Positions 27,937 through 38,182 of a DNA stretch of 64,000 bases are shown here, piece by piece. The first letter of the stretch is position 1. Every line of letters starts with the position of its first letter. Below the pieces are notes generated by a model. The model did no database searches. It was given only the letters and a program-made list of their open reading frames with translations, and was not told the origin of the DNA. A program made the translations under genes and the position numbers. Origin of the DNA: Leptolyngbya sp. Cla-17 (GTDB lineage Bacteria; Cyanobacteriota; Cyanobacteriia; Leptolyngbyales; Leptolyngbyaceae). Location of the stretch: contig NZ_JAEVYN010000001.1 in assembly GCF_016807185.1 (NCBI RefSeq), forward strand, positions 1,362,781 through 1,426,780, in the 5' to 3' direction.

Positions 27937-27942
27937 TATAAA
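27937..27942 (+). promoter_or_regulatory. possible -10 element for psbQ
   Basis: TATAAA lies 46 bases before the psbQ-type start codon within an AT-rich region. No well-placed -35 hexamer is visible; a TTGACG occurs much further upstream at 27884. Weak call based on sequence alone. Confidence 0.3.
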
Positions 27943-27988
27943 TAGAAGTAGGCATGTATTTCATTCGGCGAGGTTGGGTTAACAAGTC

Positions 27989-28597
27989 ATGGTGAAGATT
28001 CGCTCGATTATGTCAGCCGCTCTGGCTTTGTTAATGGTGTTGGTGATTGCAGTGGGTCAGGTTGAGGCTGCCAAAGTTAAAAAGCCTCTGACTTATGCGC
28101 CTGAGCAGTTAGAGCAAATTCAGGGATACGCGACGGAGTTGCAGGCAATGCGCGATCGCTTGCCTGAGTTAGGTGCGCTCGTGCAACAGCAAGATTGGAC
28201 GTTTACCCGAAACTTTATTCACGGTCCTTTGGGTGAGCTGCGGGTCAAAATGCAGAATGTTTCGCGCGTCCTATTGCCCGATGCTCAACCCGGTGCCCGT
28301 AAACTTGCAAAGGAAGTGTTTAATGACTTAACTGCGCTTGATTTAGCCGCGCAAACCTCCAAAGTCGCTGTTGCCCAGCGTGAATATGGTGCAGCCGTAA
28401 AAGACTTTGATTCTTTTTTGGCAATGGTGCCCGAAGCGGCTCGTCTTAAGCCAAAACCGCCTGAGCCAATTGCTGAAGAGCCTAAAACCAGCTTTTTGAA
28501 GGAGTTGCTAGCGCCTACAGAATCGGATGTTGAGCCAGAAGATACAGTGCTGGAATTAACCCCACAGGGCGCTGAATCTGAGCCAGAGGCTGAGTAG
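27989..28597 (+). CDS. psbQ: PsbQ-like photosystem II extrinsic protein
   Basis: 202 residues. A signal peptide (SAALALLMVLVIAVGQVEA, about residues 9-27) targets it to the thylakoid lumen, and residues 35-145 form the PsbQ four-helix bundle (LEQIQGYATELQAMRDRLPE, WTFTRNFIHGPLGELRVKM, LAKEVFNDLTALDLAA, EYGAAVKDFDSFLAMVP). CyanoQ stabilises the PSII oxygen-evolving side. Two departures: no lipobox cysteine (the protein has no Cys at its N-terminus, while characterised CyanoQ proteins are lipoproteins), and an acidic Pro/Glu-rich C-terminal tail of about 50 residues. The next gene begins 11 bp after the stop. Confidence 0.88.
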   Translation: MVKIRSIMSAALALLMVLVIAVGQVEAAKVKKPLTYAPEQLEQIQGYATELQAMRDRLPELGALVQQQDWTFTRNFIHGPLGELRVKMQNVSRVLLPDAQPGARKLAKEVFNDLTALDLAAQTSKVAVAQREYGAAVKDFDSFLAMVPEAARLKPKPPEPIAEEPKTSFLKELLAPTESDVEPEDTVLELTPQGAESEPEAE

Positions 28598-28607
28598 CTA
28601 GCTTGAT

Positions 28608-29744
28608 GTGAAAGTTGTCATTATTGGATGTGGAATTGTAGGTGCCGCGATCGCCTACGAACTGAGCCAAATCCCTCTCTTGGAAATTAGGGTGTTTGAT
28701 CGCCAAGCGCCTGCCCAAGCTTCTACGGGTGCTGCGCTTGGGGTCTTAATGGCAGCCATCAGCCAAAAGCCAAAGGGTAGCAATTTTCAAAGACGACTGC
28801 TGGGCGTTGAAACCTACGACCAGTGGATTCCTCAGCTAGAAGCGATGACAAACCGCAAGATCCCTTACAATCGTCAGGGAATTTTGCGGCTTTGTTTTGC
28901 TGGAGAAGATCTAGAACGCTGGCGATCGCTGGCAGAAATTCGCCGCTCTCAAGGATTGCAGTTAGAAATCTGCGATCGCGCTTATCTTGCAGCAAACTAT
29001 CCCCATCTCAATTTAGAGCAGGTGATGAGTGCTGTTTACTCCCCTGGCGATCGCCAGGTTAATCCAACCGATCTCACCTTAGCGCTGGTTGCCGCCGCCG
29101 AACAAAACAGAGTCACTTTTCATTTCAACACGCTTGTGGAGTTTGAATCTCCTGTTATTCCAGCAAACAGTGAAAAACTCTCCCGCCTGCACACGGCCAC
29201 CGACTCTATCGATCTAGACTGGCTGATTGTTGCCGCTGGTTTAGGCTCAGCTGGCCTCACTGCTAGCCTGCAACAGCCTGTAGATATTCGTCCTGTGCTT
29301 GGTCAAGCCTTGCAGGTTGCCTTAGAGCACCCTTTGGGATTGCCTGATCGACAGCCGGTGATCACCGGAAACGATCTGAACTTGGTGCCATTAGGCAACG
29401 GTGAATACTGGATTGGCGCAACGGTGGAGTTTGGTGGTGTAGAGACCCAACATTTTACAGTACAGCCCAATGCAGATAGGTTAGAGGCGATGATGAACCA
29501 GGCGATCGCTCTGGTTCCCGCTCTAAAAAACGCGCAGATTATTCAACAGTGGTCGGGTTTGCGCCCCCGTCCTGAAGGTCGTTCCGCTCCTATCGTCGAA
29601 CTGCTAACGGGCTATAGCAACGTCATCCTTGCCAGTGGGCACTACCGAAATGGCGTACTTTTGGCTCCTGCAACGGCAAAACAGGTCAGAGAGATCATTC
29701 AACACGATCTTCACCCACAGGAGAGACAACCAGGTCAAACTTAA
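28608..29744 (+). CDS. FAD-dependent oxidoreductase (DAO/glycine oxidase family)
   Basis: 378 residues. The Rossmann dinucleotide site VVIIGCGIVGAAIAYELS is at residues 3-20, followed by VFDRQAPAQASTGAALGVL, and the C-terminal flavin loop is WSGLRPRPEGRSAPIVE ... NVILASGHYRNGVLLAPATA. This is the layout of D-amino acid oxidase/glycine oxidase (ThiO-like) enzymes oxidising an amine substrate. GTG start at 28608, 11 bp after psbQ, suggesting read-through. The ThiO assignment is only one possibility; sarcosine oxidase-like or other DAO members fit as well. No thiamine genes are adjacent. Confidence 0.82.
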   Translation: MKVVIIGCGIVGAAIAYELSQIPLLEIRVFDRQAPAQASTGAALGVLMAAISQKPKGSNFQRRLLGVETYDQWIPQLEAMTNRKIPYNRQGILRLCFAGEDLERWRSLAEIRRSQGLQLEICDRAYLAANYPHLNLEQVMSAVYSPGDRQVNPTDLTLALVAAAEQNRVTFHFNTLVEFESPVIPANSEKLSRLHTATDSIDLDWLIVAAGLGSAGLTASLQQPVDIRPVLGQALQVALEHPLGLPDRQPVITGNDLNLVPLGNGEYWIGATVEFGGVETQHFTVQPNADRLEAMMNQAIALVPALKNAQIIQQWSGLRPRPEGRSAPIVELLTGYSNVILASGHYRNGVLLAPATAKQVREIIQHDLHPQERQPGQT

Positions 29745-29779
29745 ACGCCAATATCAAGATGACTAAAGGGGATGCAATA

Positions 29780-30232
29780 ATGAGCCAATTTTTTGCCTTT
29801 GAATCTGACTTTGTTGAATCCTTGCGCTGCATTCCGATGCAGGTTCGATTCAAGCTTGATGCCTGTGGGGTCAAGCTAAAGTTGCAGCATTGGAATCAGT
29901 TTGAGCCCAGCGATCGCGCTCAAATGGTTGCCTTGCCCTGTGAAACTGAAGCGGAAATTCAGAACTATCGAGAATTTTTACAGCGGCTGGTAGAACAGCG
30001 AACGGGTACTACCGCCTCTGAGTTGCCAATTGATGTAGATCCGCCCTGGTTGAATGCAGATCAAATCCCTGTCAGTGTTCAAGAGAAAGCAAACGAAGTT
30101 GGAGCAAAACTGACACTAACTCAATGGTTTGCGCTCAGCCCATTAAAGCGGTTTGCACTGATCAAATTGAGTCGTTCCATGCACGAAAACCGAAATTTTC
30201 TCCCAGCACTAACAGAATTTAACCTTAATTGA
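29780..30232 (+). CDS. narM: nitrate reductase-associated protein NarM-like
   Basis: 150 residues matching the cyanobacterial nitrate reductase-associated family: FFAFESDFVESLRCIPMQVR at the start, KLDACGVKLKLQHWNQF, and the second half-repeat VGAKLTLTQWFALSPLKRFALIKLS. NarM is known to be needed for nitrate reductase activity in cyanobacteria. ATG 29780 is chosen because AAAGGGGA lies about 10 bases upstream; an upstream ATG at 29759 would add seven unconserved residues. No nitrate assimilation genes lie in the window, so the usual nir/nar linkage is absent here. It lies 35 bp after the flavoenzyme gene and is probably co-transcribed. Confidence 0.85.
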   Translation: MSQFFAFESDFVESLRCIPMQVRFKLDACGVKLKLQHWNQFEPSDRAQMVALPCETEAEIQNYREFLQRLVEQRTGTTASELPIDVDPPWLNADQIPVSVQEKANEVGAKLTLTQWFALSPLKRFALIKLSRSMHENRNFLPALTEFNLN

Positions 30233-30517
30233 TGGAGGCTGCTTACAAAAACTTTACAATGAAAAAGCAGTGAACAGTGCTTTGATAGGGATAAGGCCGG
30301 TATGGAAATCCCTTTCTTCTCGTCAGAAAAACCCTTCTTATTCGTTTGTTTTCCTTGCTGATAAAGTCCTACTTGATTCAAGTGTTGAGACTTAACGGAT
30401 AAATCTTGACAGCTAGCTAATTTAGCTTTTCTTTGCTGAATTGTGAATGTGTGGCGATCGCATACTTCCGTCAACAGACTCGCTAACGCCTATATTCTTT
30501 ACAAAAGACGCAACTTT

Positions 30518-30751
30518 ATGACATCCAACGCCGAGATCAACAGCCTTGCGCCTGACCTTGATGCAAAATCTTACAAACAGCGTCTCAATCGCTGGGCGAT
30601 CGCTCAACTAATGCCCAACAAGCAATTGGTGATTGTTGCTCGCTATCGCAGCCGCTCTGATGCAGATGGACACCTTTTGTTCTTCAAACAGCAGTCCCCT
30701 GAAGCGACCTTTGTGGTGATTGTCGATAAGAAAGAAGCCGAATCGGAATAG
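30518..30751 (+). CDS. small conserved hypothetical protein
   Basis: 77 residues, soluble: AKSYKQRLNRWAIAQLMPNK then LVIVARYRSRSDADGHLLFF and ATFVVIVDKKEAE. Predicted helix-strand-strand fold with conserved-looking RYRSRSDADGHL. The longer frame from 30443 is unsupported; ATG 30518 fits the start of the conserved part. Function unknown. A 285-bp spacer separates it from narM. Confidence 0.72.
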   Translation: MTSNAEINSLAPDLDAKSYKQRLNRWAIAQLMPNKQLVIVARYRSRSDADGHLLFFKQQSPEATFVVIVDKKEAESE

Positions 30752-30780
30752 ATTCCTATTTAATGAAACCCTTTACTGAA

Positions 30781-31071
30781 TTAATCAGGGAGCAGGTTTT
30801 CTTCGTCATTTGATTGGTCACTATTTGTCATTTTGGCGGTATCTTCCAACGTTTCTTGAATAAATAGTTTGGCTAGCAAGTTGTAGTTGCCAGCGCCAAT
30901 GTATTGAGGATATTTGTATTCCCGGCTATACATCCAGACTAGTTCATCGCAGAGATGGATTTTGACGGTTTCCGACCACTTGCAGTTTGGCATGAGCGAT
31001 TTAGCGGCATTGAGTGCCTCTGTCCATCGCTCAAACTCTTGGGAAAAACCAGGCGTGACAACTTTGAACAT
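30781..31071 (-). CDS. small conserved hypothetical protein
   Basis: 96 residues beginning MFKVVTPGFSQEFERWTEAL; small mixed alpha/beta protein with a Trp/Tyr-rich centre (WMYSREYKYPQYIGAG) and an acidic tail (NDEENLLPD). No recognised domain. Convergent with the preceding small gene and 90 bp downstream of the ABC1 kinase gene in the same direction, so it may be transcribed with it. Confidence 0.7.
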   Translation of the reverse strand: MFKVVTPGFSQEFERWTEALNAAKSLMPNCKWSETVKIHLCDELVWMYSREYKYPQYIGAGNYNLLAKLFIQETLEDTAKMTNSDQSNDEENLLPD

Positions 31072-31161
31072 AAACAGAAGTTGGGTACAAGGATCGGGGT
31101 AAACAGGTCAACTGAAAGAGTTCCAATTTGCAGCTTAGCTTCAAAGTTGTGGAGCTTTAAT

Positions 31162-32847
31162 TTATCTTCCAATCACTCGGTCAACTTGGTCTTGAGCCAT
31201 TAAATTAACGAGGGCGCGGAGTAAAATCACTCCTCCAACACTAGCTAACGCCAATGCTGCGATCGCCCAATTAATATAACCATTTACCAGCAGCATCGTT
31301 GCCGATAGTAGGGCAAATCCGGTGATGCAAGTATAGATAAGACAATGGATCGAAAGATTCAGACGTTTCGTGGCGCGATCGCTTTCTAGAACGCGCACTT
31401 GCCGCTGAAATTCCTCTTGTTCTCGTTGTTCTTTCACCTGTTGCCGCAACAGATCAGCGGAATTAGGTTGACGCAATTTGAACATAACGAATTTTTGGGC
31501 TTGGCGGACTAGCTCACCAACGCCGCTGTTTCCCTGCTTGCTGGTCGCAAGGCTTTTCACAAATGGCTTCGCCGCCATCATTAAGCTATATTCGGGGTCA
31601 AGGGTACGAGCAACACCATCCAAAGTGGTGAGCGCCTTCAAAATAAAGGTCATTTTAGGCGGTAGGCGGAAAGGCTGCTGTTCATACAATGCGTAGAGTT
31701 CAGTCCGCATTTGAGTAAAGGCTTGCAGCTCTACGGGCTTTTCGGTAAATTGCTCTAACAAAAACTGCGTCACTCGACGAATGGGAACCATATCGGCAAC
31801 AGGCTCGATTAGTCCCATATCTATTAACGTATCGATTACCTGGTCGGTATCTTTTCGCAGTACGGCAAAGAACGTTTTGACCATCTGATCTTTATTAATC
31901 GGCTGAACTTCTGCCATCATGCCGAAATCATAAAAAATTAAGCATCCATCTTGGCTGACTGCCATATTGCCAGGATGGGGATCTGCCTGAAAGAAGCCAT
32001 CTTGTAACAATTGCTTCAGGTAGCTGCAAATACCTAATTGATTAATTTCTTTTAAATTAATTCCGCAGGCTTCCAAGCTTTGGCGATCGCTAATTTTGAT
32101 TCCCGGCACATAGTCCATCGTCAAAACTTTGCGGGTTGTATATTTAGGATAAATCTTGGGCACCCGAATGCGGGGATGATGCCGAAAGTTGAACCGGAAG
32201 CGATCAGCGTTGATTGCCTCTTGGATGTAATCGATTTCTTTATATAAAATTTCAGCAAATTCTTGGTAGATACCTTCTAACTGGTACTGCCGACTCCACG
32301 GTAAGGCACGATCGCAAAACCGCACCAGTCGCCGTAACACTTTAAGATCTAAGTTAAATAGTCGCTCTAACCCTGGACGCTGGACTTTGACAACCACCTC
32401 TTCGCCAGTATGCAATCGGGCTTTGTGTACCTGCCCTAAACTAGCAGCCGCAATTGGAATCGAGTCAAACTGCCGATAAAGAGAATAAATAGAAGCGCCT
32501 AACTCTGCCTCTATAGTGGCGATCGCGTCATCAGCGCTAAACTCTGGCACCTTATCTTGTAGCCGGGTTAGCGCTTCTACATACTCTGGTGGCAGCAGAT
32601 CAGCACGAGTAGATAATGCCTGTCCAAGCTTAATAAAAGTAGGTCCCAAATCTAACAGCGTACCAACCAACCATTGGGCACGACGGTTGCGATAGCGATT
32701 GGATTTTCTAGAAACAGCTCGATCCCACCATAGATAAAACACGAGCTGTGCCGACGATACGGCAACATCGATTTGGCGCACTAGCGGTGAATACCGAGTA
32801 CGCTGCCACCGTGGCGGCTTTTGAATAGTAGGCTCAAGGGCTACCAT
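31162..32847 (-). CDS. ABC1/UbiB/AarF atypical protein kinase
   Basis: 561 residues. An ABC1-type kinase-like domain has the lineage-specific KxGQ motif (FIKLGQALSTRADLLPPEY, near residue 73), the Ala-rich loop AAASLGQVHKARLHTGEEVVVKVQRP with the invariant Lys, FFQADPHPGNMAV for the catalytic loop and LIFYDFGMMAEV for metal binding. Two transmembrane helices (CLIYTCITGFALLSATML and INWAIAALALASVGGVIL) lie at the C-terminus. Family members support quinone and tocopherol metabolism in membranes; cyanobacteria carry several. All catalytic residues appear intact. Confidence 0.93.
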   Translation of the reverse strand: MVALEPTIQKPPRWQRTRYSPLVRQIDVAVSSAQLVFYLWWDRAVSRKSNRYRNRRAQWLVGTLLDLGPTFIKLGQALSTRADLLPPEYVEALTRLQDKVPEFSADDAIATIEAELGASIYSLYRQFDSIPIAAASLGQVHKARLHTGEEVVVKVQRPGLERLFNLDLKVLRRLVRFCDRALPWSRQYQLEGIYQEFAEILYKEIDYIQEAINADRFRFNFRHHPRIRVPKIYPKYTTRKVLTMDYVPGIKISDRQSLEACGINLKEINQLGICSYLKQLLQDGFFQADPHPGNMAVSQDGCLIFYDFGMMAEVQPINKDQMVKTFFAVLRKDTDQVIDTLIDMGLIEPVADMVPIRRVTQFLLEQFTEKPVELQAFTQMRTELYALYEQQPFRLPPKMTFILKALTTLDGVARTLDPEYSLMMAAKPFVKSLATSKQGNSGVGELVRQAQKFVMFKLRQPNSADLLRQQVKEQREQEEFQRQVRVLESDRATKRLNLSIHCLIYTCITGFALLSATMLLVNGYINWAIAALALASVGGVILLRALVNLMAQDQVDRVIGR

Positions 32848-33099
32848 AAATCATGCGAACCAGCCAACAACTGAACGTGAAATAAAACACAAGTCAATCT
32901 CCGTTTGCACTGCAAAACTACAGCTTCTAGAGATTGCGGCAGAGATCTGTAAAACAGTCTTCTACAAAGAATCTTTTGCCTTTGGAAAACTTGCTGCTGT
33001 TATTGTGCCATTGGGATGCCCAAACAGGCTCCGTATAAGTGCCAATGTTAACTCTATTCTCAAACCGCCTTTTAATTGGCTTCTGCACCTTTGTTCATA

Positions 33100-33413
33100 T
33101 TTAAAGAATGTAGTGTTGATGTCTTCGTAGACCCAATTATCCACAGCATCGGCGGTTGCAGACCAGCCCATCGTATTGACCAAGCGCTTTGAGAGTTCTC
33201 TCACGCCTTCATAGCCGTGGGAAAGCATCCCTTCGTACCACTTAGGATTGAGTAATTTTGTCCGCGAGTCTAAGCGCACGGTTTCCGATAGGGTGCGGAT
33301 TTGGGCATTGGCAGTGGTAGTGTCTGCCATGTAAGCAGTGGGCTTTTTGCCATCATCCCGCAGACCCGCAACGATTTTGGTGGGGTCAGAATCATAGTAA
33401 TGCGAAACATCGG
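33100..33413 (-). pseudogene. relic fragment of a second chlH
   Basis: This 314-bp block aligns without gaps to 34003-34316 inside chlH, offset 903 bp, same orientation. I count 17 nucleotide differences (about 95% identity) but only one amino-acid change (T to I before NTTFFK). Almost all changes are synonymous, so the source evolved as a functional ChlH before being broken. Both edges are abrupt: left of 33100 and right of 33413 the similarity stops. The minus-strand frame runs on to 32962 through a non-homologous tail; it has no start of its own and encodes only about 100 of some 1330 ChlH residues. Confidence 0.85.
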
Positions 33414-33780
33414 CATTTATGGGCTGACTGCTCTATCCAATTGCGTATACCGTTTGTTAGAGCCGCACCTTGTAATTGCCGATAAACTCCGACCTAAGAT
33501 GGAAGCCATTCCACTGGATGAGATCAAAAATAATGAGGTAGGTTATGTGCGAACCCCCATGCTCAATCTTTTGGAAGCCACCGTTAGACCGTTGATGCTT
33601 AACTCCAAAGTGCTGGATGTTGCTTATGAGCTCTATTTAAGCGCGCCGCCATCTGCCTATCCTGTAATTAATCTTAAAGAGCTAGCACTGAGGACAGGCG
33701 CTAGTTTACTTGAGTGCCGTAATGCCATTGTTGAAGCTAATCAGCATGGACGATTTCCGCAATGCGCGTTAGAAACTTAA
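33400..33780 (+). CDS. hypothetical protein fused to the chlH relic edge, possibly truncated
   Basis: 126-residue frame starting [20 protein letters not shown]; its first four codons are antisense to the chlH relic and the rest is unique. The body looks genuinely coding ([40 protein letters not shown]) and the C-terminus [21 protein letters not shown] has a helix-turn-helix-like pattern. The start may be artificial: rearrangement that left the chlH fragment may have removed the original 5' end. It ends 49 bp before the chlH stop, convergent. Family unrecognised. Confidence 0.5.
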   Translation: MRNIGIYGLTALSNCVYRLLEPHLVIADKLRPKMEAIPLDEIKNNEVGYVRTPMLNLLEATVRPLMLNSKVLDVAYELYLSAPPSAYPVINLKELALRTGASLLECRNAIVEANQHGRFPQCALET

Positions 33781-33828
33781 ACCAAGCAGAATTGGGTGAG
33801 CATGTGCCCACCCCACAGATTTTAGAGA

Positions 33829-36800
33829 CTACTCAATTCCTTCAATCCGATCTTCGACTTGTTGATAAAGTTCGCGGAGTTTATCGAGGTTTTCCTCGCT
33901 GGTTTCCCAGTAGCCGCGCCCATTGGCTTCTAATAAGGTCGTCACCATTTTGCGAAACGAGTTGGGGTTGAGATCCATTAACCGCTTGCTCATTTCTTCG
34001 TCTTTAAAGAATGTAGTGTTCGTGTCTTCGTAGACCCAATTATCCACAGCATCGGCGGTTGCAGACCAGCCCATCGTATTGACCAAGCGTTTTGAGAGTT
34101 CTCTCACGCCTTCATAGCCGTGGGAAAGCATCCCTTCATACCACTTAGGATTTAGCAGTTTGGTGCGAGAATCCAAGCGCACGGTTTCCGATAGGGTGCG
34201 GATTTGGGCATTGGCAGTAGTAGTGTCTGCCATGTAAGCAGTGGGCTTTTTGCCGTCATCCCGCAGACCCGCAACGATTTTGGTGGGGTCCGAATCGTAG
34301 TAATGGGAAACATCGGTGAGGGAAATTTCCGACGAGTCCAGGTTTTGGAAGGTGACATCCGCAGTTTTAAGGGCTGCTTTGAACAGGTCTTCGCTTTGAT
34401 CCATCATGCCGGGATTATCGGATGAGAAAGCAAATCCTTTCCGCGCTAGGTACATGTTTTGGAGTTCTTGTTCATTTTCCCAGGTGCCGTTTTCCACTGC
34501 CAAGTTGATGTTGCTGGAGTAGGAACCGGAAGCATTGGAGAAAACACGGGTTGCTGCTTGGCGCAGGTTGATGCCCATCTCTTCTGCTTGCTTCATAGCG
34601 TGTTTACGGACGAAGTTCATTTCAAGTGGTTCATCGGCTTCGGCTGCCATTTTGACAGCGCGATCGAGGAGTGCCATTTGGTTGATGAATAAGTCACGGA
34701 AGACACCGGAGCAGTTGACGACGACATCGATCCGGGGGCGACCCAATTCTTCTAAGGACAATAATTCTAGTTTATTGATTCGTCCGAGAGAGTCGGGCAT
34801 GGGCTTGACTCCGACCATCCAGAGGATTTGGGCAAGAGATTCGCCGTAAGTTTTGATGTTGTCGGTGCCCCAAAGAACACAGGCGATCGTTTCGGGATAG
34901 TTACCGTCGTTTTCTTGCCGCTGGCGATCGAGCAGGCGATCAACCACCACTTTTGCCGATTTAACCGCAGCAGCAGTGGGAATTGATTGGGGATCAAGAG
35001 CATGGATGTTTTTGCCCGTGGGTAGTACATCAGGATTGCGGATTGGATCACCGCCAGGACCGGGAATGATGTACTGTCCATCTAATCCGACTAGCAGAGC
35101 GCCCAGTTCATTATCGGCAACCACTTGCTTGAGGCAGAATTGGAGATACTCAAACAGCGGCTTGAGCGGTTCGGAATCAACGGCAGTGTAGCCGGCTTGA
35201 TGAAGCGCTTCAATCCAGGGTGCTTTTTTGTTGTTAAAGAGATTGCTAAACATCGAGAGTTTGGAGACACGCCCTTCTTCGTCAATTTGGGCGTGAACCA
35301 TGGCAGCGACAGCGGCACGAACCGCCATGTTGATGGCGTTCAGCAGTTCTACATCGTTGAGAACTCCGCGATCGCTATTAGCATAAATCTCCTCCATTTC
35401 TCGCCCGATGCTAATGGCGATAATCCGCTGGAGGCTGAGGATGTTGTCTTCTTCGCGATCAAGGCTAGCAATGTTAACCAAAGTGGCGATCGCTTCTTCC
35501 GCTGTTGGGGGTTTGCCAATTACATGGAGACCGCAGGGCAATAAGCGTGATTCAATCTCCATCAGCTTGATGTAAACCTTGCCAACAACCATATCGCGCT
35601 CTTCACTGGTTAAATCTCGCGCGTCTTTATCGGGTAGTGCAACATCCTTATCCAAGTTCACCACTCGGCACTGATCCATGATGGTGTTGGTGATCGATTC
35701 ACCCCGCCCCGTGTCTTTTAGGGTTTGGTAAGAGGCAATCAGGTCGCTCAGTTCCTTTAGCCCTTTGTATAAGCCAGCATTTTCAGCGGGAGGAGTCAGA
35801 TAGCTGATGGTTTCGGCATAACTACGACGCTTGGCGATCGTAGCTTCTGATGGATTATTTGCCGCGTAATAGTAAAGGTTGGGGATGGTGCCAATCAGGC
35901 TATCAGGGAAGCACTCATCGGACATGCCGATCTGTTTTCCGGGCATGAACTCCAGTGAACCGTGGGTGCCAAAATGCAGCACCGCATCGGCTTTCCAGAT
36001 TTTCTCCAGATAGGTGTAATAGGCAGCAAAGCCATGATGAGGGCTGGCGGAACGGGAGAACAGCAGGCGCATGGGATCGCCTTCATAGCCAAACGTAGGC
36101 TGTACGCCAATAAAGACATTGCCAAAGGATTTGCCGTAGATCAGCAAGTTTTGTCCGTCGGTGTTCAGGTTGCCAGGAGCAGGACCCCAAGAAGGAATCA
36201 ACCGTTCGTGATAGGGGGTCAGAGCTTCATATTCTGGCACCGACATTTTATAGGCGATGTTGAGTTCGGGGCTGTTGAACTGAGCCTGAGCATTGTGCAA
36301 TACCTCCAACATCAGCTTTTCTGCCGAGTCGGGTAGTTCCTGTACGTCATAACCGTTGTTGTGTAACGATTCCAGTACTTTATAAATAGAGCCGAACACG
36401 TCTAAATAAGCGGCTGTGCCCACATTTCCTTTATCTGGAGGAAAGCTGAAGACAGTAATAGCAACGCGCTTATGCAGCTTAGGCTTGCGGCGCAGATTTG
36501 CCCATTTCATGGCGCGTTGGGCGATCGCTTCCACTCGATCTTGCAGGGCGATCGCTTTACCAGTATTGCCATCCCGTCCAGACAGAATAATTGGCTCAAT
36601 AGCGCCATCCAGTTCTGGCAAGGCAATCTGCAACGCAACCTGAATTGGGTGTAGCCCTAGTTCGCTATCTTGCCATTCTTCCGTCGTTTGAAAGACCAAC
36701 GGCAGCGCCACCATATAGGGACGATTCAGTCGAGTCAACGCTTCGATCGCCTTGGGATGATCTTGCCGTGCCGGACCACCCACTAAGGCAAAGCCTGTAA

Positions 36801-37827
36801 GGGACACCACCACATCCACGAGCGGCGTAGTTTTGTGAATTGAATCATAGAAAAAAGCTTCCACAGGCTTAGAAAAGTCTAGCCCGCCAGCAAACACAGG
36901 GATTACCCGTGCGCCCATTGCCTCCAGTTCAGACACCATCGACACGTAATGAGCATCGTCGCCTGTGACCAAATGAGTCCGTTGTAAAACTAGCCCAACC
37001 GTTGGCACGAGCGGATCGCGCATTTCCTCTGGCAAGTCGCGGCGGGAGGAAAACCAGTTGAGATACTCCTTCACGTCCTCATACATGGTGGGCGCGAGGG
37101 GATGCCAGATGCCAAGATCAGGGTATGTTACCGGGTCCTGGTATTGAAAAATAGGAGCGGCGCTACCGTTTATGCCCACTTCTCCCTTGAATACATACTT
37201 ATCTGCCAGCATCAACAGGAAGTTCTCCAGGTTTTCTTGAGAACCACCCAGCCAATATTGAAAGCTCAGCATAAAGTTGCGGGCATCCTGCGCTTTATCC
37301 ATTGGCAGATATTTCAATACTTGGGGCAAGGTGCGGAGCAGCTTCAGCATGGCATCTTGAAAGCCTGCGCCAGATTTCTCTTTGCGCTTTTTCATGAAAC
37401 TGGCGATCGCGCTCTTGGACTGTCCAATTTGCGCCAATGAGAAGCTGCCCATTTTGTTGAGGCGCATGACCTGGGGCATAGAGGGGAAGACCACCGATAC
37501 ATCTAGGCGATCGCGGTGAGGTTCCACCGCTTCCACTACCTTATCTGCCAAATCTTCTAGAAAAATCAACGAAGCGATAAAAATATTGGCTTGAGAAACA
37601 TCCCTCTTGAAGTCCTCAAAATTAGTCTGATCACGAAGTTCTTCGATCAGATAACCGCTAATTTCGACGGCAATACTGGGATGATTCTGGTTAATTGATC
37701 GAACAGCAGCAGAAAGAGCGCTTTGATATTGAGGCTCTAGCACGACATAAACCACCTTCACCAGACTGCGTCCGCCTAAGGTTTCGGGTTCGACATGTCT
37801 AATGATGGGCTTGACGTGAGTGAACAT
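33829..37827 (-). CDS. chlH: magnesium chelatase subunit H
   Basis: 1332-residue porphyrin-binding subunit of Mg-chelatase, which with ChlI and ChlD inserts Mg into protoporphyrin IX as the first step of chlorophyll synthesis. The N-terminal DUF3479-like region ([20 protein letters not shown]) is followed by the CobN/Mg-chelatase domain with [41 protein letters not shown] and the C-terminal [18 protein letters not shown]. Length matches cyanobacterial ChlH. ATG 37827 with a purine-rich AGGAGCC upstream is well placed. A near-copy of codons encoding about 100 residues of its C-terminal part lies just downstream (33100-33413). Confidence 0.97.
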   Translation of the reverse strand: MFTHVKPIIRHVEPETLGGRSLVKVVYVVLEPQYQSALSAAVRSINQNHPSIAVEISGYLIEELRDQTNFEDFKRDVSQANIFIASLIFLEDLADKVVEAVEPHRDRLDVSVVFPSMPQVMRLNKMGSFSLAQIGQSKSAIASFMKKRKEKSGAGFQDAMLKLLRTLPQVLKYLPMDKAQDARNFMLSFQYWLGGSQENLENFLLMLADKYVFKGEVGINGSAAPIFQYQDPVTYPDLGIWHPLAPTMYEDVKEYLNWFSSRRDLPEEMRDPLVPTVGLVLQRTHLVTGDDAHYVSMVSELEAMGARVIPVFAGGLDFSKPVEAFFYDSIHKTTPLVDVVVSLTGFALVGGPARQDHPKAIEALTRLNRPYMVALPLVFQTTEEWQDSELGLHPIQVALQIALPELDGAIEPIILSGRDGNTGKAIALQDRVEAIAQRAMKWANLRRKPKLHKRVAITVFSFPPDKGNVGTAAYLDVFGSIYKVLESLHNNGYDVQELPDSAEKLMLEVLHNAQAQFNSPELNIAYKMSVPEYEALTPYHERLIPSWGPAPGNLNTDGQNLLIYGKSFGNVFIGVQPTFGYEGDPMRLLFSRSASPHHGFAAYYTYLEKIWKADAVLHFGTHGSLEFMPGKQIGMSDECFPDSLIGTIPNLYYYAANNPSEATIAKRRSYAETISYLTPPAENAGLYKGLKELSDLIASYQTLKDTGRGESITNTIMDQCRVVNLDKDVALPDKDARDLTSEERDMVVGKVYIKLMEIESRLLPCGLHVIGKPPTAEEAIATLVNIASLDREEDNILSLQRIIAISIGREMEEIYANSDRGVLNDVELLNAINMAVRAAVAAMVHAQIDEEGRVSKLSMFSNLFNNKKAPWIEALHQAGYTAVDSEPLKPLFEYLQFCLKQVVADNELGALLVGLDGQYIIPGPGGDPIRNPDVLPTGKNIHALDPQSIPTAAAVKSAKVVVDRLLDRQRQENDGNYPETIACVLWGTDNIKTYGESLAQILWMVGVKPMPDSLGRINKLELLSLEELGRPRIDVVVNCSGVFRDLFINQMALLDRAVKMAAEADEPLEMNFVRKHAMKQAEEMGINLRQAATRVFSNASGSYSSNINLAVENGTWENEQELQNMYLARKGFAFSSDNPGMMDQSEDLFKAALKTADVTFQNLDSSEISLTDVSHYYDSDPTKIVAGLRDDGKKPTAYMADTTTANAQIRTLSETVRLDSRTKLLNPKWYEGMLSHGYEGVRELSKRLVNTMGWSATADAVDNWVYEDTNTTFFKDEEMSKRLMDLNPNSFRKMVTTLLEANGRGYWETSEENLDKLRELYQQVEDRIEGIE

Positions 37828-38182
37828 GCGGTTAGGCTCCTTAAATCATGCGATTGCAAGCAGTCGTTACTAAAGGTCAATGCTGAGCATCTAAGGGTCT
37901 TCGATTTTGCATCTGCCAGCCGACGAAATGAAAAGCGGGACATTAAGCAAAAAAACGAGAATCAATGACAGCTAAAAATTAGACCTTACGTTTTACGTTG
38001 CACATGAATCTTTGTATCAGAAAAGCTTACCTCGTGCGGGTTTGGGGACTTAACTGACACAATTTGATAAAAAAACAGACATTTTTGTTCATGTTTGTTT
38101 ACATTTAAATGAGCGACTGCTCATTAAGTAGTTTGAAAAACTTCATAATTCTTCCTCCAGGAGCTACAAATGAATGGCTGAG
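37828..38182. other. chlH upstream region
   Basis: 355 bp, AT-rich, presumably carrying the chlH promoter. It includes a 7-bp hairpin AATGAGC-GACT-GCTCATT at 38108-38125 without a T-run. A start codon with a good ribosome site (CTCCAGGAGC, about 38155) at 38170 opens only three codons before a stop, so no gene is called. No further elements recognised. Confidence 0.45.

Noticed and set aside
30121..30474. 117-codon minus-strand frame over the narM 3' end
   Set aside because: It is antisense to narM and its composition is not protein-like.
38108..38125. 7-bp hairpin upstream of chlH as a terminator
   Set aside because: No T-run on either strand and it lies in the promoter region; no function assigned.
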